DNA of 10,136 nt from Rhodoferax sp. (lineage in GTDB: Bacteria; Pseudomonadota; Gammaproteobacteria; Burkholderiales; Burkholderiaceae_C): NCBI GenBank assembly GCA_020048795.1, contig JAIFMA010000122.1, forward strand, positions 1 through 10,136, read 5' to 3'. Position 1 is the first letter of the stretch. Each line of letters opens with the position of its first letter. This document shows, piece by piece, positions 6,463-10,136 of the stretch. Under the pieces are notes generated by a model. That model worked only from the letters and a program-made list of their open reading frames with translations. It ran no database searches and was not told the origin of the DNA. The position numbers were made by a program, and so were the translations under genes.

Positions 6463-6523
6463 TGTCCCCAATTAAAAATTGGAACACGAATTTTAAAATT
6501 AATCTGACTCTGACCCCAATTAA
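6463..6523. repeat. AT-rich palindrome cluster downstream of the transposase
   Basis: Three structures are seen directly. The first is an inverted repeat CCAATT-AAA-AATTGG at 6468-6482. The second is a perfect 12-bp palindrome AATTTTAAAATT at 6489-6500. The third is a direct repeat TG(T/A)CCCCAATTAA at 6463-6475 and 6511-6523. The segment TCTGACTCTGACCCCAATTA resembles sequences I recall next to RAYT and other Y1 transposases in proteobacteria. These may be REP-like substrates of the adjacent transposase; that role is inferred. Confidence 0.5.
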
Positions 6524-6528
6524 TTTGT

Positions 6529-6557
6529 TTGGCATTGTTGTTGCAATACGGTAGAGT
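6529..6557 (+). promoter_or_regulatory. candidate sigma-70 promoter of gltB
   Basis: TTGGCA (6529-6534, five of six matches to the -35 consensus) is followed after 17 nt by TAGAGT (6552-6557, four of six to the -10). It lies just downstream of the AT-rich palindromes and would give an mRNA leader of about 25 nt before the gltB ATG. No operator sequence is recognised. Confidence 0.4.
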
Positions 6558-6576
6558 TACTTTTTTTGACATCTTT

Positions 6577-6581
6577 AGGAG
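6577..6581 (+). promoter_or_regulatory. ribosome binding site that sets the gltB start
   Basis: AGGAG at 6577-6581 stands 7 nt before ATG 6589. It decides against a longer reading from an in-frame TTG at 6529, which would add 20 residues not found in the family and would place the start on the candidate promoter. Confidence 0.8.
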
Positions 6582-6588
6582 CGCGCCA

Positions 6589-9500
6589 ATGACGACGGCT
6601 GCCGAGATCTTGCATCTCCAGGAACAGGGTTTGTATTCTTCTGACGCCGAGCATGATGCCTGCGGTGTCGGTTTTGTGGCGCACATCAAGGGTGCCAAGT
6701 CGCATGACATTGTTAAAAATGCGCTGAAAATTCTTCAAAACCTCGACCACCGGGGTGCGGTGGGGGCCGACAAGCTGATGGGCGATGGGGCTGGCATTTT
6801 GATCCAGTTGCCCGATGCACTTTACCGCGAAGAAATGGCCGCCGCGGGCATCACCTTGCCACCACCCGGCGAATATGGCGTGGGCATGGTGTTTTTGCCC
6901 AAAGAACACGCCTCGCGCCAGGCCTGCGAGCAAGAGGTCGAGCGCGCCATCAAGGTCGAGGGCCAGGTTTTGCTCGGCTGGCGTGACGTGCCGGTGAACC
7001 GCGCCATGCCGATGTCACCCAACGTGCGCAAAAAAGAACCCATTTTGAAACAGGTGTTTATCGGCCGTGGCAGCAATGTGATCGTGCAGGATGCACTGGA
7101 GCGCAAGCTCTACGTCATTCGCAAGACCGCCAGCGCCCATGTTCAGGCCCTGAAGCTGCGCCACAGCAAAGAATATTACGTGCCCAGCATGTCCAGCCGC
7201 ACGGTGATTTACAAGGGCTTGCTGCTGGCCGATCAGGTCGGCACCTATTACCTCGACCTGCAAGACCCGCGCTGCGTCTCCGCGCTGGGTCTGGTGCACC
7301 AGCGTTTTTCCACCAACACCTTCCCCGAGTGGTCGCTGGCGCACCCTTACCGCTATGTGGCGCACAACGGCGAGATCAACACCGTCAAGGGCAACTACAA
7401 CTGGATGCGGGCGCGCGAAGGTGTCATGTCATCGCCGGTGCTTGGCGCTGATTTGCCAAAGCTCTACCCGATCAGCTTTGCCGGCCAAAGCGACACCGCC
7501 ACCTTTGACAACTGTCTTGAGCTGCTGACCATGGCCGGTTACCCGATCGCCCAGGCGGTGATGATGATGATTCCCGAGCCCTGGGAACAGCACACCATGA
7601 TGGACGAGCGCCGCCGTGCCTTCTATGAGTACCACGCGCCCATGCTGGAGCCGTGGGATGGTCCGGCCAGCATTGTGTTCACCGATGGCCGCCAGATTGG
7701 TGCCACGCTGGACCGCAATGGCCTGCGCCCGTCGCGTTATTGCATCACCGACGACGACCTGGTGGTGATGGCCTCCGAGTCGGGTGTGTTGCCGTTCCCC
7801 GAGAACAAAATTGTTCGCAAATGGCGGCTGCAGCCGGGCAAGATGTTCATGATCGACCTGGAGCAGGGTTGCATGGTCGATGACGAAGAGCTCAAGTCCA
7901 GTCTGGCCAACAGCAAGCCGTACAAACAATGGATCGAGAACCTGCGCATTCGCCTCGCCGACGTGCGCGGCGACGGCGAGCCCGCCAGTGCCGCCGAGTC
8001 GGGCAGCACTTTGCTGGACCGCCAGCAAGCCTTTGGTTTCACCCAGGAAGACATCAAGTTTCTGATGGCACCGATGGCTGTCAATGGCGAGGAAGCGCTG
8101 GGCTCGATGGGCAACGACAGCCCGCTGGCGGTGCTCTCAGACAAGAGCAAGCCGCTCTACAACTACTTCAAACAGTTGTTTGCCCAGGTGACCAATCCAC
8201 CGATTGACCCGATTCGCGAAGCCATTGTGATGAGCCTGAACAGCTTCATCGGCCCCAAGCCCAACCTGCTCGACATCAACCAGGTCAATCCGCCGATGCG
8301 CCTGGAGGTCAGCCAGCCGGTGCTGACCTTTGCCGACATGGCCAAACTGCGCAACATTGCCAAACATACCCAAGGCAAGTTTCGCAGCTACCAGCTTGAC
8401 ATCACCTACCCGCTGGCCTGGGGTTCTGAAGGGGTGCAGGCCAAACTGGCTTCCTTGTGTGCCGAGGCGGTGGATGCCATCAAGGGTGGCCACAACATTT
8501 TGATCATCAGTGACCGCGCCTTGAGCGCCACCCAGGTCGCCATTCCGGCGCTGCTGGCACTGTCTGCGGTGCACCAGCACCTGGTGCGTGAAGGCTTGCG
8601 CACCACGGCGGGTCTGGTGGTGGAAACCGGCACGGCGCGCGAAGTGCACCATTTTGCGGTGCTGGCGGGTTACGGTGCCGAGGCCGTGCACCCGTACCTG
8701 GCGATGGAAACCCTGGCCGGCATCAGCAAGGATCTGCCGGGTGAACTCAGTGCCGACAAGGCCATCTACAACTACGTCAAGGCGGTCGGCAAGGGTCTGT
8801 CCAAGATCATGTCCAAAATGGGTGTCAGCACCTACATGAGCTACTGTGGCGCGCAGTTGTTTGAGGCGATTGGCCTGGCCAATATCACGGTGGACAAGTA
8901 CTTCACCGGCACCCCCAGCCGGGTCGGTGGCATCGGCGTGTTTGATATTGCCGAAGAAGCCATACGCATGCACAAGGCAGCATTCAGTGCCGACCCGGTG
9001 CTGGCCAACCGGCTTGATGCCGGTGGCGAATACGCCTGGCGTACCCGTGGCGAAGAACACATGTGGACGCCGGATGCCATCGCCAAGCTACAGCACAGCA
9101 CCCGTGCCAACAACTGGAACACCTACAAGGAATACGCCCAGATCATCAACGACCAGAGCAAGCGCCACATGACGCTGCGTGGCCTGTTTGAATTCAAGCT
9201 TGACCCGGCCAAAGCGATCCCGCTGGAGCAGGTCGAGTCGGCCAAAGAGATCGTCAAGCGTTTTGCCACCGGCGCCATGTCGCTGGGCTCCATCAGCACC
9301 GAAGCCCACGCCACACTGGCGGTGGCCATGAACCGCATGGGCGGCAAGAGCAACACCGGCGAAGGCGGCGAAGACCCGGCGCGTTACCGCAACGAACTTA
9401 AAGGCATCCCCATCAAGCTGGGTGATTCGCTCAAAAGCGTGATTGGTGCCGATGTGGTTGAGGTCGATTTGCCGCTGCAGGCAGGCGACAGTTTGCGCAG

Positions 9501-10136
9501 CCGCATCAAGCAGGTGGCCTCCGGCCGCTTTGGTGTCACGGCCGAATACCTCAGCAGCGCCGACCAGATCCAGATCAAGATGGCGCAAGGTGCCAAGCCG
9601 GGCGAGGGCGGGCAACTGCCGGGGACCAAGGTGTCGGACTACATCGGCAAGCTGCGCCATTCGGTGCCGGGTGTCGGGCTGATCTCGCCGCCGCCACACC
9701 ACGATATTTATTCGATTGAAGACCTGGCGCAACTGATCCACGACCTGAAAAACGTCGCCCCCAAGGCCGATTGCCGCCGGGGTTGCCAAGTGCAAGGCCG
9801 ACCATGTGGTGATTGCCGGGCATGACGGCGGCACCGGTGCCTCACCCTGGTCGTCCATCAAACATGCGGGCAGCCCGTGGGAAATCGGCCTGGCCGAAAC
9901 CCAGCAGACCCTGGTGCTGAACCGCCTGCGCAGCCGTATCCGGGTGCAGACTGACGGCCAGATGAAAACCGGCCGCGATGTGGCGATTGGGGCACTGCTG
10001 GGTGCCGACGAGTTCGGTTTTGCCACTGCGCCACTGGTGGTCGAAGGCTGCATCATGATGCGCAAATGCCACCTCAACACCTGCCCGGTCGGGGTTGCCA
10101 CACAAGACCCGGTGTTGCGCCAGAAGTTTTCCGGCA
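6589..10136 (+). pseudogene. gltB: glutamate synthase large subunit, frameshifted, 3' end beyond window
   Basis: GltB makes glutamate from glutamine and 2-oxoglutarate; its partner GltD supplies electrons from NADPH. From ATG 6589 a 24-residue propeptide precedes Cys25 (EHDACGVGF), the nucleophile of the class II amidotransferase domain. Further motifs are NLDHRGAVGAD, HQRFSTNTFPEW and AHNGEINTVKGN. The central domain and the start of the FMN synthase domain follow: SLGSISTEAHATLA, GGKSNTGEGGEDPARY, KMAQGAKPGEGGQLPG and SPPPHHDIYSIEDL. The frame holds for 1060 codons to 9768. One odd base (9769) is followed in another frame by IAAGVAKCKADHVVIAGHDGGTGAS and the 3Fe-4S cysteines of CIMMRKCHLNTCPVG, open to the window end. 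Homologues have 14 residues (xISVKLVSExGVGT) between KA and IAAG, so about 41 nt are missing. They include a Lys of the FMN/2-oxoglutarate site. As written, translation ends at 9825, before the iron-sulphur cluster and the C-terminal beta-helix domain, so the product would be inactive. Confidence 0.93.
9766..9775 (+). other. deletion junction inside gltB
   Basis: GCC at 9766-9768 is the last in-frame codon of KNVAPKA. G9769 is the leftover base, and ATT at 9770-9772 opens the displaced frame (IAAGVAK). By comparison with E. coli and cyanobacterial GltB/GltS the skipped block is 14 codons, giving a net loss of 41 nt, the same as inferred in aroK. Confidence 0.8.

Noticed and set aside
9088..10101. 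A 337-codon open frame on the minus strand, and a 307-codon one at 8137-9060
   Set aside because: Both lie antisense to clearly recognisable gltB sequence and show no family motif. Long antisense frames are expected in GC-rich genes.
1..10136. CRISPR array, tRNA, rRNA, riboswitch or phage genes
   Set aside because: I read the gaps between genes and saw no regular repeat-spacer pattern, no tRNA-like cloverleaf or rRNA words, and no phage structural or integrase motifs. All gaps without a gene are under 200 nt.

Overview
The window is about 10 kb of GC-rich DNA. Every gene lies on the + strand. It most resembles a betaproteobacterium of the order Burkholderiales, probably Comamonadaceae (Rhodoferax/Polaromonas-like). 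This rests on protein sequences (AroK, AroB, Dgt, GltB) recalled from that group, on the aroK-aroB-dgt-...-gltB gene order, and on short dispersed repeats with the core AAGCGCT that I associate with this family. No database search was possible.

Layout. 1-206: the 3' end of a gene for an Ig-like (BIG2-type) repeat protein. 231-708: aroK (shikimate kinase), broken by an internal loss of about 41 nt. 740-1320: a VapBC-type toxin-antitoxin pair, with an operator-like repeat at its 5' edge, sitting between aroK and aroB. 1334-2443: aroB. 2506-3696: a dGTPase-like HD phosphohydrolase. 3707-4255: a DUF1415 protein. 4314-5216: a Methyltransf_32-type methyltransferase. 5233-5700: a glycine-zipper outer-membrane lipoprotein. 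5713-6417: a REP-associated (HUH/Y1) tyrosine transposase. 6411-6560: an AT-rich, palindrome-rich stretch ending in a candidate promoter. 6589 to the window end: gltB (glutamate synthase large subunit), also broken by an internal loss of about 41 nt near 9769.

How the genes fit together. aroK and aroB belong to the shikimate pathway. gltB supplies glutamate from glutamine and 2-oxoglutarate. dgt, DUF1415, the methyltransferase and the lipoprotein form a closely spaced co-directional run, probably of housekeeping genes. The accessory layer is the toxin-antitoxin pair, the transposase with its flanking palindromes, and three copies of a short imperfect repeat, one of them inside the DUF1415 coding region.

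The most notable observation is that two core metabolic genes are each missing what family alignment says are 14 codons, with one nucleotide left over. Both therefore carry the same inferred 41-nt loss and -41 frameshift. Either the strain really lost both activities, or, more likely, the sequence or assembly has a systematic error of fixed size. I see no clearly new multi-gene defence or metabolic system.
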